NCBI GenBank assembly: GCA_022820505.1
Contig: JAJEFK010000039.1
Span: 1-37,744 of the forward strand
Reading direction: 5' to 3'
Source of the DNA: Acidimicrobiia bacterium
Lineage (GTDB): Bacteria; Actinomycetota; Acidimicrobiia; Acidimicrobiales; Poriferisodalaceae
DNA: 37,744 nt
The translations under genes were made by a program, and so were the position numbers. Numbering within the stretch: the stretch's first letter is position 1; each line of letters starts with the position of its first letter. The notes under the pieces are model-generated. The model was not told the origin of the DNA, did no database searches, and saw only the letters and a program-made list of their open reading frames with translations. Of this stretch, positions 1 through 9,899 are shown in pieces.

Positions 1-768
<768 letters not shown>

Positions 769-847
769 ATCGGTACTCAGCCTCGAGGAAGCGCACCCGA
801 GTGTGTGCTGCTCGTGCATCGCGTGCAGGAATCTGCACCGGCAGATC

Positions 848-963
<116 letters not shown>

Positions 964-968
964 ACCCT

Positions 969-1000
969 GAACCCCCGTCGTGTTTGCGGCGGGGGTTCTT
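969..1000 (+). terminator. Intrinsic terminator of the rRNA operon
   Basis: A 12-bp stem (969-980 with 987-998, one T-G wobble) closes a 6-nt loop, tgtttg, and runs into a short T-containing tail (ttctt). It lies 5 nt after the 5S 3' end and is the natural end of the rrn transcript. Confidence 0.85.
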
Positions 1001-1014
1001 CGCGCTTGAGGACC

Positions 1015-1020
1015 TAGCCT
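1015..1020 (+). promoter_or_regulatory. Putative -10 element (TAGCCT) for the TPR gene, leaderless
   Basis: TAGCCT ends 6 nt before the GTG at 1027, fitting the TANNNT plus 6-8 nt spacing seen before several other genes here. It lies directly after the rRNA terminator, so the TPR gene would need its own promoter at about this place. No clear -35 is visible. Confidence 0.4.
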
Positions 1021-1026
1021 CGGGGG

Positions 1027-2091
1027 GTGACGCAGAACCGGCGCCCGCCTCGCAGACCGACGCACGGGCGACCCGATCGCGGCCGTGGCCAGCGGCAGGA
1101 TCGGAGCCGTCGCGGTCAGCCTGATCGCGCTCCCCGGGGCCGTTCTGATGGCGATGATCAACAGCGCCGCACCCGCGGTCGGCGGCCCCAGCAGCGCCGC
1201 TCGGACGCTCCGGGGCGACCCGATAAGCCCGTCGACGAGGTGGCATCCCGGGCAGCTCGCCGCACCGACTGGGGTGGGGTGGCCCGCAAAGGCGCATCGG
1301 TGCTCCGGCCGATTCCCGGCGCCGACCGGGGTGACGCCTACGCGGCAAAGGTGCCTGAACGCCAGAGTCCGCGACCTCAGCAGCCACCGCCGCCCGAGCG
1401 CGCCAAGCGTGCGCCGCAGGACGCGCCACGTCGTAGCCGCTCCAAGGTGCGACTTGAGGTTCCCCAGCTCGATCCGATCGGCGTGCGGGGCATGCCGTCC
1501 GCAGAACAGCAGCGACTGTCGCAGCGATTGCGCGAGGCAGGGGAGGACTTCCTCGCAGAGCGTTTCGGGGATGCCCTCACCACGCTGCGGCCGCTGGCGT
1601 CCCGGTATGCCGCGGTTGCCGAGGTGCAGGAGCTGTACGGCCTGACGCTTTACCGGCTCGGCCGCTGGACCGCCGCGTCGCACCGGCTCGAGCACTACGA
1701 GGCGCTCACCGGCGCCGTCGACCAGCTGCCGGTGCTCGCGGATTGCTACCGGGCGCTCGGACGGCTCAGCGAGGTGCACGATGTGTGGGATCGGCTGAGG
1801 CATGCCGATCCTGATGCCCAGACCATCACCGAGGGCCGGATCGTGGCTGCGGGCGCGCTGGCCGACGAGGGTCGCCCTCGCGATGCCATCCGCCTGCTGG
1901 AAGCAGGCCCGCTGCGACCCAAGCGCCCCAAGGAGCACCACCTCAGGCTCTGGTATGCGCTCGCCGACATGTACGACCGGGTCGGAGACCTCCAGCGGGC
2001 CCGGCGCGGATTCGCCCGGATCGCGGATGTCGAACCCGGCTTCGTGGACGTCGAGGATCGGCTTGCAGCGCTCGGCACCCAGGACGCCTGA
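1027..2091 (+). CDS. Tetratricopeptide-repeat protein with disordered Arg-rich N-terminus
   Basis: A 354-aa protein. Residues 1 to about 150 are low-complexity and rich in Arg, Pro, Gln and Asp, with no predicted fold. Residues of about 160-350 form helical TPR-like pairs, for example GLTLYRLGRWTAASHRLEHY and LADMYDRVGDLQRARRGF. The C-terminal half resembles TPR proteins I associate with Acidimicrobiia, in which a basic disordered head is usual. No enzyme motif is visible; a scaffold or protein-binding role is the most that can be inferred. The GTG start at 1027 fits the putative leaderless promoter. A later start within the disordered head cannot be excluded. It stands alone between the rRNA operon and the aldolase gene. 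Confidence 0.8.
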   Translation: MTQNRRPPRRPTHGRPDRGRGQRQDRSRRGQPDRAPRGRSDGDDQQRRTRGRRPQQRRSDAPGRPDKPVDEVASRAARRTDWGGVARKGASVLRPIPGADRGDAYAAKVPERQSPRPQQPPPPERAKRAPQDAPRRSRSKVRLEVPQLDPIGVRGMPSAEQQRLSQRLREAGEDFLAERFGDALTTLRPLASRYAAVAEVQELYGLTLYRLGRWTAASHRLEHYEALTGAVDQLPVLADCYRALGRLSEVHDVWDRLRHADPDAQTITEGRIVAAGALADEGRPRDAIRLLEAGPLRPKRPKEHHLRLWYALADMYDRVGDLQRARRGFARIADVEPGFVDVEDRLAALGTQDA

Positions 2092-2114
2092 GAAGCCGAG
2101 CCAGGATCAGCCTT

Positions 2115-2130
2115 CGCGCGGAGCTGCGCG
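2115..2130 (+). repeat. Short inverted repeat before the aldolase -10 element
   Basis: cgcgc (2115-2119) and gcgcg (2126-2130) flank the loop ggagct and end 2 nt before the putative -10 TAGAGT. It could be an operator in the promoter spacer or a weak terminator for the TPR gene, which stops at 2091. The sequence does not decide between these. Confidence 0.3.
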
Positions 2131-2138
2131 GGTAGAGT
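2131..2138 (+). promoter_or_regulatory. Putative -10 region (GGTAGAGT) of the aldolase gene
   Basis: GGTAGAGT matches the GGTANNNT pattern found before tlyA, trpS, scpA, tyrA and the pyrG leader. Transcription would begin near 2145 and leave a leader of roughly 90 nt. That would exclude the GTG at 2137 as a start codon. Confidence 0.4.
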
Positions 2139-2232
2139 GAATCCGTCATTCGGCGTGCGCCGCCCCCAGTACCAGCCCCGGTACCAGCCCCAACACCGGC
2201 GCCGCCAGACAATGCGAGGCGAACCGTACATC

Positions 2233-3318
2233 GTGACCACCGACATTGTGCGCCTGCTGGGCGAGCAGGCCTCTTATCTGCTGGACCACAAGTGCGAAGG
2301 CATCGGGCGCGACTTGCTCACCCTGCCCGGGCCCGACTTCGTGACCGATGTCGTCGCCGGCACCGACCGTTCTCCGCAGGTCATGCGGAGCCTCCAGTCG
2401 CTGTTCGACCACGGCCGCCTCGGCGGCACCGGTTACGTTTCCATCCTCCCGGTGGATCAGGGAATCGAGCACTCGGGTGCCGCGTCGTTCGCACCGAACC
2501 CCATCTACTTCGATCCGGCCTCCATCGTGGAGTTGGCGGTCGAGGGCGGCTGCAATGCCGTGGCCACGACATTCGGTGTGCTCGGAGCGGTTGCCCGCCG
2601 CTACGCCCACCGCATCCCGCTCATCGTCAAGATCAACCACAACGAGTTGTTGACCTACCCGGCCTCGTACGACCAGATCATGTTCGGCTCGGTTCAGCGA
2701 GCACACGAGCTCGGAGCTGCCGGCGTCGGCGCGACGATCTACTTCGGCTCGGCTGAGAGCGGCCGCCAGATCACCGAGGTGGCAGCGGCATTCGAGGAGG
2801 CGCACCGCCTCGGCATGTTCACCGTGCTGTGGTGTTACCTGCGCAACCCCGACATCAACCTGTCCGCCGAGGGCGCCGAGGGCGAGCCGACGCAGGTCGA
2901 CAACCATGTGGCAGCCGACGCCACCGGACAGGCCAACCACATCGGCGTGACGATCGAGGCCGACATCATCAAGCAGAAGCTGCCTGAGCACAACGGCGCC
3001 TTCATCTCTGTGCCGGGCTTCGGCAAGACGCACGCCGCGGTGTACGACCAGCTCACGACGGACCATCCGGTGGACTTGTGCCGCTGGCAGGTGGCGAATT
3101 GCTACATGGGACGCGTTGGGCTCATCAACTCCGGCGGCGCCAGTTCGGGGGCCACCGACTTGGCCGAAGCCGTCACCACCGCAGTGGTCAACAAGCGAGC
3201 CGGCGGCATCGGGCTGATCTCAGGACGCAAGGCGTTCCAGCGGCCAATGGCCGAAGGCGTCGAACTGCTCGGCGCCATCCAGGACGTCTATCTGGACCAG
3301 GCGGTGACCATCGCCTGA
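2233..3318 (+). CDS. fbaB: Class I fructose-bisphosphate aldolase, FbaB/DhnA type
   Basis: Cleaves fructose 1,6-bisphosphate to dihydroxyacetone phosphate and glyceraldehyde 3-phosphate, or the reverse in gluconeogenesis, through a lysine Schiff base, in the cytosol. The protein (361 aa; E. coli FbaB has 350) is collinear with E. coli FbaB as I recall it: TDIVRLLG at the start, [68 protein letters not shown] and [16 protein letters not shown] roughly 10-residue insert follows YLRNPDINL. The GTG at 2233 was chosen because it places TDIVRLLG at the N-terminus as in FbaB. The ATG at 2212 would add seven residues. It lies just upstream of korAB, consistent with a central-carbon cluster. Confidence 0.93.
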   Translation: MTTDIVRLLGEQASYLLDHKCEGIGRDLLTLPGPDFVTDVVAGTDRSPQVMRSLQSLFDHGRLGGTGYVSILPVDQGIEHSGAASFAPNPIYFDPASIVELAVEGGCNAVATTFGVLGAVARRYAHRIPLIVKINHNELLTYPASYDQIMFGSVQRAHELGAAGVGATIYFGSAESGRQITEVAAAFEEAHRLGMFTVLWCYLRNPDINLSAEGAEGEPTQVDNHVAADATGQANHIGVTIEADIIKQKLPEHNGAFISVPGFGKTHAAVYDQLTTDHPVDLCRWQVANCYMGRVGLINSGGASSGATDLAEAVTTAVVNKRAGGIGLISGRKAFQRPMAEGVELLGAIQDVYLDQAVTIA

Positions 3319-3355
3319 GGCGTGTCCGACCCGGCTGCATTCACCCGGCCGCGGC

Positions 3356-3361
3356 TAGCGT
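3356..3361 (+). promoter_or_regulatory. Possible -10 element (TAGCGT) upstream of korA
   Basis: TAGCGT lies 82 nt before the korA start, in the 125-bp gap after the aldolase. Unlike the leaderless genes in the window, korA has a clear Shine-Dalgarno AGGAG (3434-3438) 5 nt before its GTG, so a leadered transcript from about here is plausible. Confidence 0.3.
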
Positions 3362-3443
3362 GGTCGCCTGGAGCGACCGCCCTCCCCCAAGGCCCACAAC
3401 TGCGGGCCGCTTCCCGCCAGGAGCCCTTCCCCTAGGAGACACA

Positions 3444-5324
3444 GTGACCGATACCGCATCGCGCGAACTGCCGCTGCAGGAGATCGACGAGGTCATCATC
3501 CGCTTCGCCGGCGACTCCGGCGACGGCATGCAGCTCACCGGTGACCAATTCACGAGCATCTCCGCGGCACTCGGCAACGATCTGTCCACGCTGCCCGAGT
3601 TCCCCGCCGAGATCCGCGCCCCGCAGGGAACGCTGGCCGGTGTCTCGGCCTTCCAGGTGCGCATCTCCGATTTTGACATCACCACCCCGGGTGATGCACC
3701 GACAGTGCTGGTGGCAATGAATCCGGCGGCGCTGAAGGCGCAGCTGCACAACCTCGCGCAGGGCGGCGCGCTGATCCTGAACACCGATGCCTTCAACGAC
3801 CGCAACCTGGAGAAGGCCGGCTACTCCAGCAATCCGCTCGATGACGGCACCTTGGACGACTACCGCTCGTACCCGGTGCCGATGAGCCAGATCACCCGGG
3901 ACGCCGTGGCCGAGCACGGCGTCAAGCCGCGTGATGCAGAACGCTCCAAGAACTTCTTCGCGCTCGGTCTGATCTCGTGGATGTACACGCGGCCGGTCGA
4001 GCCGACGCTCGAGTTCATCAACACGAAGTTCCGGGGCCGCGAGCAGGTCATCAACGCCAACACCGCAGCCTTCAAGGCCGGCTACAACTTCGGCGAGACG
4101 GCCGAGATCTTCGAAGCCCACTACGAGGTGAAGCCAGCCCCGCTGGCACCTGGCGAATACACCAACGTGAACGGGAACACGGCGCTGGCATGGGGCTGCG
4201 TCGTGGCGGGCCAGCTTGCGCGCCTGCCGGTGTTCCTCGGCTCGTACCCCATCACGCCGGCCTCGGACATCCTGCACGAGATGTCGCTCAAGAAGAACTT
4301 CGGCGTGCGGACATTCCAAGCCGAAGACGAGATCGCTGCTGCGGCATCAGCAGTGGGGGCAGCCTTCGGCGGAGCGCTGGCGTTTACCTCCACATCGGGG
4401 CCCGGCTTGGCGCTGAAGGGCGAGACGCTCAGCCTCGCAGTGAGCCTCGAGCTCCCGATGGTGGTGCTCGACATCCAGCGCGGCGGACCGTCGACCGGCT
4501 TGCCGACCAAGCCCGAGCAGGCAGACCTGATGATGGCCATGTACGGGCGTCATTCCGAGTCGCCGCTGCCGGTCGTGGCGCCGCGCAGCCCCGCCGACTG
4601 CTTCGACATCGCGATCGAGGCATCTCGCATCGCGCTGAAGTACCGCACGCCCGTCATCGTGCTGTCCGACGGCTACCTGGCGAACAGCTCCGAGCCGTGG
4701 CTGCTGCCCGAAGTCGATGAGCTGCCCGACATCGGCGTCGATTTCGCGACGGAGTTCAACGGCACCAACGAGGACGGCGACGGCATCTTCCTGCCGTACC
4801 TGCGGGATCCCGACACACTGGCTCGCCCGTGGGCCATCCCCGGCACGCCGGGCCTGATGCATCGTGTCGGCGGCATCGAGAAAGAGGACGGCACCGGCAA
4901 CATCTCCTACGAGCCTGAGAACCACCAGTTGATGGTGGACCTGCGACAGGCCAAGATCGACGGCGTCGACGTCCCTGACGTCGAGGTTGCCGGCGAGGCG
5001 GACGCCGATCTCGCCGTACTGGGCTGGGGCTCCACATGGGGCGCGATCGACGCTGCCGCCGGACGGCTGCGCGACGACGGCCACCGGGTGGCGCATGTGC
5101 ACCTGCGTCACCTCAATCCGCTGCCCGCGAATCTCGGCGACGTGCTGCGTCGCTACCGGGCCGTGGTGTGTCCCGAGATGAACAAGGGGCAGCTGTGTGA
5201 TCTGGTGCGGGCGAAGTACCTGATCGATGTCGAGCACATCGGCAAGATTGACGGCGTCCCGTTCACGACCGGCGAGGTGACCGCAGCAGTCCGCAAGCGC
5301 CTCGAGGAGCTGGCGGGCAGCTAG
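3444..5324 (+). CDS. korA: 2-oxoacid:ferredoxin oxidoreductase alpha chain (fused gamma-alpha), KorA type
   Basis: Oxidatively decarboxylates a 2-oxoacid, probably 2-oxoglutarate, to the acyl-CoA with ferredoxin as electron acceptor, together with KorB. The 626-aa chain has an N-terminal gamma (POR_N-like) domain with GDSGDGMQLTGDQF near residues 23-36. The alpha domain starts near residue 235 (GSYPITPASDILHEM, QAEDEIAAAASAVGAAFGG, TSTSGPGLALKGE, QRGGPSTGLPTKPEQADL). The gamma-alpha fusion is normal for the actinobacterial KorAB type. The start is the GTG at 3444, with AGGAG 5 nt upstream; the reading frame extends further upstream but without homology. The 64-nt gap to korB suggests one transcript. 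The substrate is inferred from the overall type. Confidence 0.92.
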   Translation: MTDTASRELPLQEIDEVIIRFAGDSGDGMQLTGDQFTSISAALGNDLSTLPEFPAEIRAPQGTLAGVSAFQVRISDFDITTPGDAPTVLVAMNPAALKAQLHNLAQGGALILNTDAFNDRNLEKAGYSSNPLDDGTLDDYRSYPVPMSQITRDAVAEHGVKPRDAERSKNFFALGLISWMYTRPVEPTLEFINTKFRGREQVINANTAAFKAGYNFGETAEIFEAHYEVKPAPLAPGEYTNVNGNTALAWGCVVAGQLARLPVFLGSYPITPASDILHEMSLKKNFGVRTFQAEDEIAAAASAVGAAFGGALAFTSTSGPGLALKGETLSLAVSLELPMVVLDIQRGGPSTGLPTKPEQADLMMAMYGRHSESPLPVVAPRSPADCFDIAIEASRIALKYRTPVIVLSDGYLANSSEPWLLPEVDELPDIGVDFATEFNGTNEDGDGIFLPYLRDPDTLARPWAIPGTPGLMHRVGGIEKEDGTGNISYEPENHQLMVDLRQAKIDGVDVPDVEVAGEADADLAVLGWGSTWGAIDAAAGRLRDDGHRVAHVHLRHLNPLPANLGDVLRRYRAVVCPEMNKGQLCDLVRAKYLIDVEHIGKIDGVPFTTGEVTAAVRKRLEELAGS

Positions 5325-5388
5325 GCGCCGACGAGACGATGATCAACGAATCCAAAACCAGCGAGTACACACAGAGGCGAACAGCACG

Positions 5389-6408
5389 ATGACCGACACC
5401 TCGATCACGCCGACTACACAGCCCGGAGACTGGGCCTCCGACCAGGAGGTCCGCTGGTGCCCGGGCTGCGGCGACTACTCCATCCTCACCGCGATGCGGA
5501 TGCTGATGCCGAGCCTCGGCACCGAACCGCACAACACGGTGTTCGTGTCGGGCATCGGCTGCGCTGCCCGGTTCCCCTACTACATGAACTCCTACGGCGT
5601 GCACGGCATCCATGGCCGAGCGCCCGCAATCGCCACCGGCTTGGCGATGGCCCGTCCGGATCTCGACGTCTGGGTGATCGGCGGCGATGGCGACATGCTG
5701 TCGATCGGCGGCAATCACCTGATCCACGCTTTGCGCCGCAACGTCAAGATCAAGGTGCTGCTGTTCAACAACCAGATTTACGGCCTGACCAAGGGCCAGT
5801 TCAGCCCCACGAGCGAGATCGGCAAGGTCACCAAGAGCTCGCCGATGGGTTCGCTCGACGCGCCGTTCAACCCGCTCGCCGTGGCGCTCGGCGCCGAGGC
5901 GTCGTTCGTGGCGCGCACACACGACATGGACCGCCAGCACATGATGGACACGTTCCGGCGGGCGCACGAGCACGACGGCGCCGCGTTTGTGGAGGTGTTC
6001 CAGAACTGCAACGTCTTCAATGACGGCGCCTTCGAAGGGGTGACCAAGAAGCAGAACCGCGATGCCAACCTCATCCCGTTGGCGCACGGCGAGCCCATCC
6101 GCTTCGGCGCCGACGGCGAGTTCGGGGTCATCGACGAGTCGGGCTGCGCCCGGGTTGTCCACACAGCCGATGTGAGCACCGACGAATTGCTCACCCATGA
6201 CGAGACGAAGCACGATCCCTCGACCGCATTCATGCTGGCTCGTCTCGCCCGAGGACCGTTTGAGCCCACGCCGATCGGCGTGTTCCGCGCCGTGCGGCGC
6301 AGCGAGTACGCCATGGCCTCCACTCGGCAGCTGGCGGCGGCCCAACAGAAGCAGGGCGCCGCCGACATTGCGCAGCTGCTCCGCTCACGCGGCACCTGGT
6401 ACGTCTGA
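5389..6408 (+). CDS. korB: 2-oxoacid:ferredoxin oxidoreductase beta chain, KorB type
   Basis: The thiamine-diphosphate-binding subunit of the KorAB enzyme (339 aa). It carries the N-terminal WCPGCGDY motif (C24, C27), C58 in SGIGCAARF and C207 in FQNCNVF, the four cysteines expected to hold the single 4Fe-4S cluster of this class. The ThDP/Mg motif GGDGDMLSIGGNH starts near residue 98, and NQIYGLTKGQFSPTS follows. No separate ferredoxin-like delta subunit is encoded nearby, as usual for the two-subunit type. The ATG at 5389 is the only start that keeps the usual short N-terminus before the CxxC. A KorAB enzyme can replace or supplement 2-oxoglutarate dehydrogenase in the TCA cycle. Confidence 0.93.
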   Translation: MTDTSITPTTQPGDWASDQEVRWCPGCGDYSILTAMRMLMPSLGTEPHNTVFVSGIGCAARFPYYMNSYGVHGIHGRAPAIATGLAMARPDLDVWVIGGDGDMLSIGGNHLIHALRRNVKIKVLLFNNQIYGLTKGQFSPTSEIGKVTKSSPMGSLDAPFNPLAVALGAEASFVARTHDMDRQHMMDTFRRAHEHDGAAFVEVFQNCNVFNDGAFEGVTKKQNRDANLIPLAHGEPIRFGADGEFGVIDESGCARVVHTADVSTDELLTHDETKHDPSTAFMLARLARGPFEPTPIGVFRAVRRSEYAMASTRQLAAAQQKQGAADIAQLLRSRGTWYV

Positions 6409-6531
6409 CGGCCCTTCTTCCTTCCGAGGCAACGGGCGGACGCAAGCCCTCGCCTTGTCGAACCAGTTGTTTCCCGCTCTTGTTCGCTGCGCTCACGGGC
6501 CGCTCGGGCCACGGCTGCGCCTCGGGTAAAC

Positions 6532-6541
6532 CACTGCAGTG
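6532..6541. repeat. 10-bp palindrome at the -35 position of the tlyA promoter
   Basis: cactgcagtg is a perfect palindrome that covers where a -35 element would lie for the -10 at 6559. It may be an operator; there is no second copy in the window to support this. Confidence 0.25.
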
Positions 6542-6558
6542 CACCGTGGGCGCGCTGG

Positions 6559-6564
6559 TACTTT
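6559..6564 (+). promoter_or_regulatory. -10 element (TACTTT) of the tlyA operon, leaderless
   Basis: TGGTACTTT followed by 7 nt and then ATG. The spacing puts the transcript start at or next to the A of the start codon. It would drive the overlapping operon from tlyA to the MraY-like gene. There is no good -35. Confidence 0.5.
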
Positions 6565-6571
6565 CGGCTGC

Positions 6572-7432
6572 ATGAACGCCGTCCGACGACGTCTGGACAA
6601 CGAGCTCGTGCGCCGTTGCATGGCCTCGTCACGCGCTGCGGCGCAAGCACTCATATCGGACGGCCGGGTACTCGTGGGCGGTTCGGTCGCGCAGAAAGCG
6701 TCTCGCATGGTGTCGGCAGCCGAGCCGGTAGAGCTCAGCGACGAGCCGGCTCGGTTCGTGTCACGCGGCGGAGAGAAGCTGGACGCCGCGCTGGACGAAT
6801 TCGGGGTCGCCGTGGCGGGGCGGCGCGCCGTGGATGCCGGCGCTTCGACGGGCGGTTTCACCGATTGCCTGCTGCAGCGGGGCGCGGCGGAAGTGGTTGC
6901 GATCGATGTCGGCTGGGGACAGCTCGATGCCCGCCTGCGGGCCGATTCCCGCATCACCGTGCGGGAACGGTGCAACGTGCGCCACGTTCGGCCCGAAGAC
7001 ATCGGTGGCCCCGCAGACATCATCACCGCCGACCTGTCGTTCATCTCGCTGCGGACGGTGATGGCGAACCTCGCGGCGTGCACGGTGCCCGGTGGCGAAG
7101 CAGTGCTGCTTGCCAAGCCGCAGTTCGAAGCCGGCCGGCGTGAGGCTTCACGCGGCAAGGGAGTGGTGCGCGACCCGGATGTGTGGCGGCGAGTGCTCAC
7201 CGACGTGGCATCGAGCGCCTCCCGCCATGGTCTCGCACCCAGCGGTGTCGCCGCTTCGCGGTTGCGAGGGGCTGCAGGCAACGCCGAGTTCTTCTTGCAC
7301 TGTCGCCGTGCTGCCGATCACGAATGCCGACCGCTCGTCGGAACCCAGTCCGGGTCGTTCGATCTTGACAGCGCTATAGACATGGCAATCGAGGCCGCAC
7401 TCAGCGCTTCTTCTGAGGGGGCACCGGCATGA
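6572..7432 (+). CDS. tlyA: TlyA-family rRNA (cytidine-2'-O)-methyltransferase
   Basis: Methylates ribose 2'-OH of cytidines in 16S and 23S rRNA using S-adenosylmethionine; in mycobacteria this modification affects capreomycin sensitivity. The 286-aa protein has an N-terminal S4 RNA-binding domain (RRLDNELVRRCMASSRAAAQ to about residue 65). An FtsJ-like methyltransferase domain follows, with VDAGASTGGFTDCLL (SAM loop), DLSFISLRTV and KPQFEAGR...GKGVVRDP. The ATG at 6572 gives the usual N-terminus and sits 7 nt after the putative -10; the frame runs open further upstream without homology. The stop overlaps nadK by 4 nt (ATGA). tlyA-nadK-recN-steA-steB is also the order around Rv1694-Rv1698 in M. 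tuberculosis (from memory). Confidence 0.93.
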   Translation: MNAVRRRLDNELVRRCMASSRAAAQALISDGRVLVGGSVAQKASRMVSAAEPVELSDEPARFVSRGGEKLDAALDEFGVAVAGRRAVDAGASTGGFTDCLLQRGAAEVVAIDVGWGQLDARLRADSRITVRERCNVRHVRPEDIGGPADIITADLSFISLRTVMANLAACTVPGGEAVLLAKPQFEAGRREASRGKGVVRDPDVWRRVLTDVASSASRHGLAPSGVAASRLRGAAGNAEFFLHCRRAADHECRPLVGTQSGSFDLDSAIDMAIEAALSASSEGAPA

Positions 7433-8298
7433 GCGACGTGCTGATCATCGCCCATGCCGAGCGCGCGGAGGCACTGACGGCTTCGAAGCAGCTGGTGGCC
7501 TGGCTCGAGGGCGAGGGTCACGCGGTGGAAATGGGCGGCGTGGAGGCCACGGCAATCGGTCGCCCTGAGCTTGGCGTCGGCGAACCGATCCGAACTGTCC
7601 CGGATCTCGCTGTGAGCATCGGCGGTGACGGCACCATGCTGCGCTCGTTCGATCTGGTGGCAGCCGCGGGCGTGCCAGTTCTCGGCGTCAATGTGGGCCA
7701 CCTCGGCTACCTGACCGAATTCGAGCCGGCACAGCTCACCGACATGGTCGCTGCGGCGCTCGGGGGATCCTTGGACGTCTCGGAGCGGATGATGGTCAGC
7801 GCACGCGTGCGGGACAGCGGCGCCGATGACATCGGCGCCCAAGATGGCGAGACGTGGACGGGACTGAATGAGGTGGTGCTCGAGAAGCGCGATCCGGGGC
7901 ACACGGTCAGGCTGGAAGTGTGGCTCGACGGCGATGTGTTCGCGACCTACGCAGCAGACGGCCTCATTGTTTCCACGCCGACGGGTTCCACGGCGTACAG
8001 CCTCTCGGCGGGGGGTGCGGTCGTAGCGCCGACGCACTCGTCGTTGCAGGTCACTCCGGTCGCGCCGCACATGCTCTTCGATCGTTCGCTGCTGCTGCCG
8101 CCAGACACCGAGATCGGCATCCGGGTGATCAGCGAGCGGCCGGCGCTCGCCGCTGTGGACGGGCGCTCGGCCAGCTTGTTGGCGACTGGCGATGAACTGG
8201 TCGTGACACGCGCTCCGTACGACGCACGGTTCCTCACCGCCGGCGGCGACAGCTTTCATCGTGTGCTGAAGCACAAATTCGGCCTCAAGGACCGCTGA
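7429..8298 (+). CDS. nadK: NAD kinase
   Basis: Phosphorylates NAD to NADP in the cytosol. The 289-aa protein has the family hallmarks: GGDGTMLRSFDL (GGDGT loop), NVGHLGYLTEF, the NEVVLEK motif and ADGLIVSTPTGSTAYSLSAGG, then the beta-rich C-terminal domain. Length is normal. It overlaps tlyA by 4 nt and its stop overlaps recN by 1 nt, so it is translated as part of the operon. No anomalies are visible. Confidence 0.95.
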   Translation: MSDVLIIAHAERAEALTASKQLVAWLEGEGHAVEMGGVEATAIGRPELGVGEPIRTVPDLAVSIGGDGTMLRSFDLVAAAGVPVLGVNVGHLGYLTEFEPAQLTDMVAAALGGSLDVSERMMVSARVRDSGADDIGAQDGETWTGLNEVVLEKRDPGHTVRLEVWLDGDVFATYAADGLIVSTPTGSTAYSLSAGGAVVAPTHSSLQVTPVAPHMLFDRSLLLPPDTEIGIRVISERPALAAVDGRSASLLATGDELVVTRAPYDARFLTAGGDSFHRVLKHKFGLKDR

Positions 8299-9899
8299 TG
8301 CTCGTCGAGCTGGCGGTGCACGATCTTGGCGTCATTTCCCATGCCAACTTGGTGCTCGGCGCAGGCATGACCGCGCTGACCGGCGAGACGGGCGCCGGCA
8401 AGACGCTGGTGGTGCAGGCGGTGCAGCTGTTGATGGGTGGGCGCGCTGATCCGGCGATGGTGCGCGCCGGCGCAGTCGAAGCAGCTGTCGAGGGCAGGTT
8501 CGTGCAGGCCGATGGCAGCGAGCGTGTGCTGCGCCGTGTGATCCCGGCAGCCGGCCGCAGCCGCGCCTACGTGGACGGCGGCATGGCGTCGGCGGCAGAG
8601 CTTGCAGAGCTCGGGGTCGGGCTCGTTGACCTTCACGGGCAGCACCAGCACCAGTCGCTGTTGCGCGCTCGCACCCAGCGCGAGGCGCTCGACCGCTGGG
8701 GCGGCATCGATGTGCGCCCGCTGGCGGCGGCGCGTGACGAACTGAGCGCGCTCGCCGAGAATCTGGCCGCACTCGGCGGAGACGCGCGAGCGCGGGCGCA
8801 GGAGATCGATCTCCTGCGGTACCAGGTCGACGAGATCGCATCGGCGCAGCTGGAAGATCCTGGCGAGTTGAGCTCGATCGCCGAGCGGGAGGACCTGCTG
8901 GCCGATGCAGCATCGGTGCTCGCGGATGGTCACGCGGCACGCCAGGCACTTGCTGGAGACGAGGGCGCGGTCGACAAGCTGGGCGCTGCGGCGGCTCTGC
9001 TGGCTTCCCGGAATGCGTTCGCCCCGGTGAGCGACCGCTTGGGTGCCGTGGCTGCGGAGTTGGATGACACGGTTGCGCAGCTGAGAGGAATGCTCGACAT
9101 GGTCGAGGACGACCCGCAGGCGCTGGCCGACGTCCGTGCCCGGCACCAGCTCCTGCGCGAGCTGACCCGCAAGTACGGCGACACGCTGGCCGATGTGCGC
9201 GCGTTCGGTGCCCAGGCAGCAGAGCGGCTGTCGCAGCTTGAACGCCACACCGAGCTGGCTGCCGAGCTGGAGGCCGGCATCGATGCGGCGCAACGCCACG
9301 TCGAAGCCGAGGCGCACGTCGTGGCTGCAGCTCGTCGGGCGGCCGCACCCGGTCTCGCCGCTGCGGTGGGCGAGCACCTCGCGTCGCTGGCGTTGGCAGG
9401 CGGCACGTTCGAGGTCAGCGTCACCGGCGAAGCGCCGAGCGACGGCGTCGAACTGCTCTTCAGCGCGAACCGCAGCGCCCCACCCGGCCCGCTGTCGAAG
9501 GTGGCATCGGGCGGCGAGCTGGCGCGCGTCATGCTGGCGTTGCGGCTTGTGCTGACAGCCGGCCCGCCGACCCTGGTGTTCGACGAGGTCGACGCTGGCA
9601 TCGGCGGCGAGACAGCAGTTGCCGTCGGTCAGGCGCTGGCTTCGCTGGCCAGCCAGCACCAGGTGCTGGTGGTCACGCATCTTCCACAGGTCGCGGCATT
9701 CGCACACCACCAGGTGGCCGTTCGAAAGACCGACGACGGCAACGCAGTGGCTTCCAACCTCGTTGCCGTGACGGGACCCGATCGCGTCAGCGAGCTGGCG
9801 CGGATGCTCGCGGGTCAGCCTGCATGGGCGAGCGGCCGCCAGCACGCGACTGAACTGCTGGAGGTGGCCGCCGCAGCGCGGGGCGGCACGCGAGAGTGA
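8298..9899 (+). CDS. recN: DNA repair protein RecN
   Basis: SMC-like ATPase that acts in recombinational repair of double-strand breaks, probably by tethering DNA ends. The 533-aa protein is slightly short for the family (about 550-590) because the central coiled coil is compact. Seen directly: Walker A GETGAGKT (near residue 31), the RecN-specific DLHGQHQHQSL, Ala-rich coiled-coil segments, the ABC signature ASGGELARVMLAL and Walker B VFDEVDAGIGGETA, followed by VVTHLPQVAAFA. The start ATG overlaps the nadK stop (TGATG). No LexA-type box was recognised near it; expression presumably comes from the operon promoter. Confidence 0.95.
   Translation: MLVELAVHDLGVISHANLVLGAGMTALTGETGAGKTLVVQAVQLLMGGRADPAMVRAGAVEAAVEGRFVQADGSERVLRRVIPAAGRSRAYVDGGMASAAELAELGVGLVDLHGQHQHQSLLRARTQREALDRWGGIDVRPLAAARDELSALAENLAALGGDARARAQEIDLLRYQVDEIASAQLEDPGELSSIAEREDLLADAASVLADGHAARQALAGDEGAVDKLGAAAALLASRNAFAPVSDRLGAVAAELDDTVAQLRGMLDMVEDDPQALADVRARHQLLRELTRKYGDTLADVRAFGAQAAERLSQLERHTELAAELEAGIDAAQRHVEAEAHVVAAARRAAAPGLAAAVGEHLASLALAGGTFEVSVTGEAPSDGVELLFSANRSAPPGPLSKVASGGELARVMLALRLVLTAGPPTLVFDEVDAGIGGETAVAVGQALASLASQHQVLVVTHLPQVAAFAHHQVAVRKTDDGNAVASNLVAVTGPDRVSELARMLAGQPAWASGRQHATELLEVAAAARGGTRE

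Noticed and set aside
769..847. Possible tRNA in the 23S-5S spacer
   Set aside because: No cloverleaf, TTCRA loop or CCA end could be found.
6480..6530. GC-rich stretch with ttcgctgcgctcac as a REP element
   Set aside because: It resembles repeats seen in other genomes, but there is no second copy in the window and no clean stem.
8256..9845. 529-codon open frame on the reverse strand across recN
   Set aside because: It is the antisense shadow of recN in GC-rich DNA. Its translation is low in hydrophobic order and matches no family, while recN has all its motifs.
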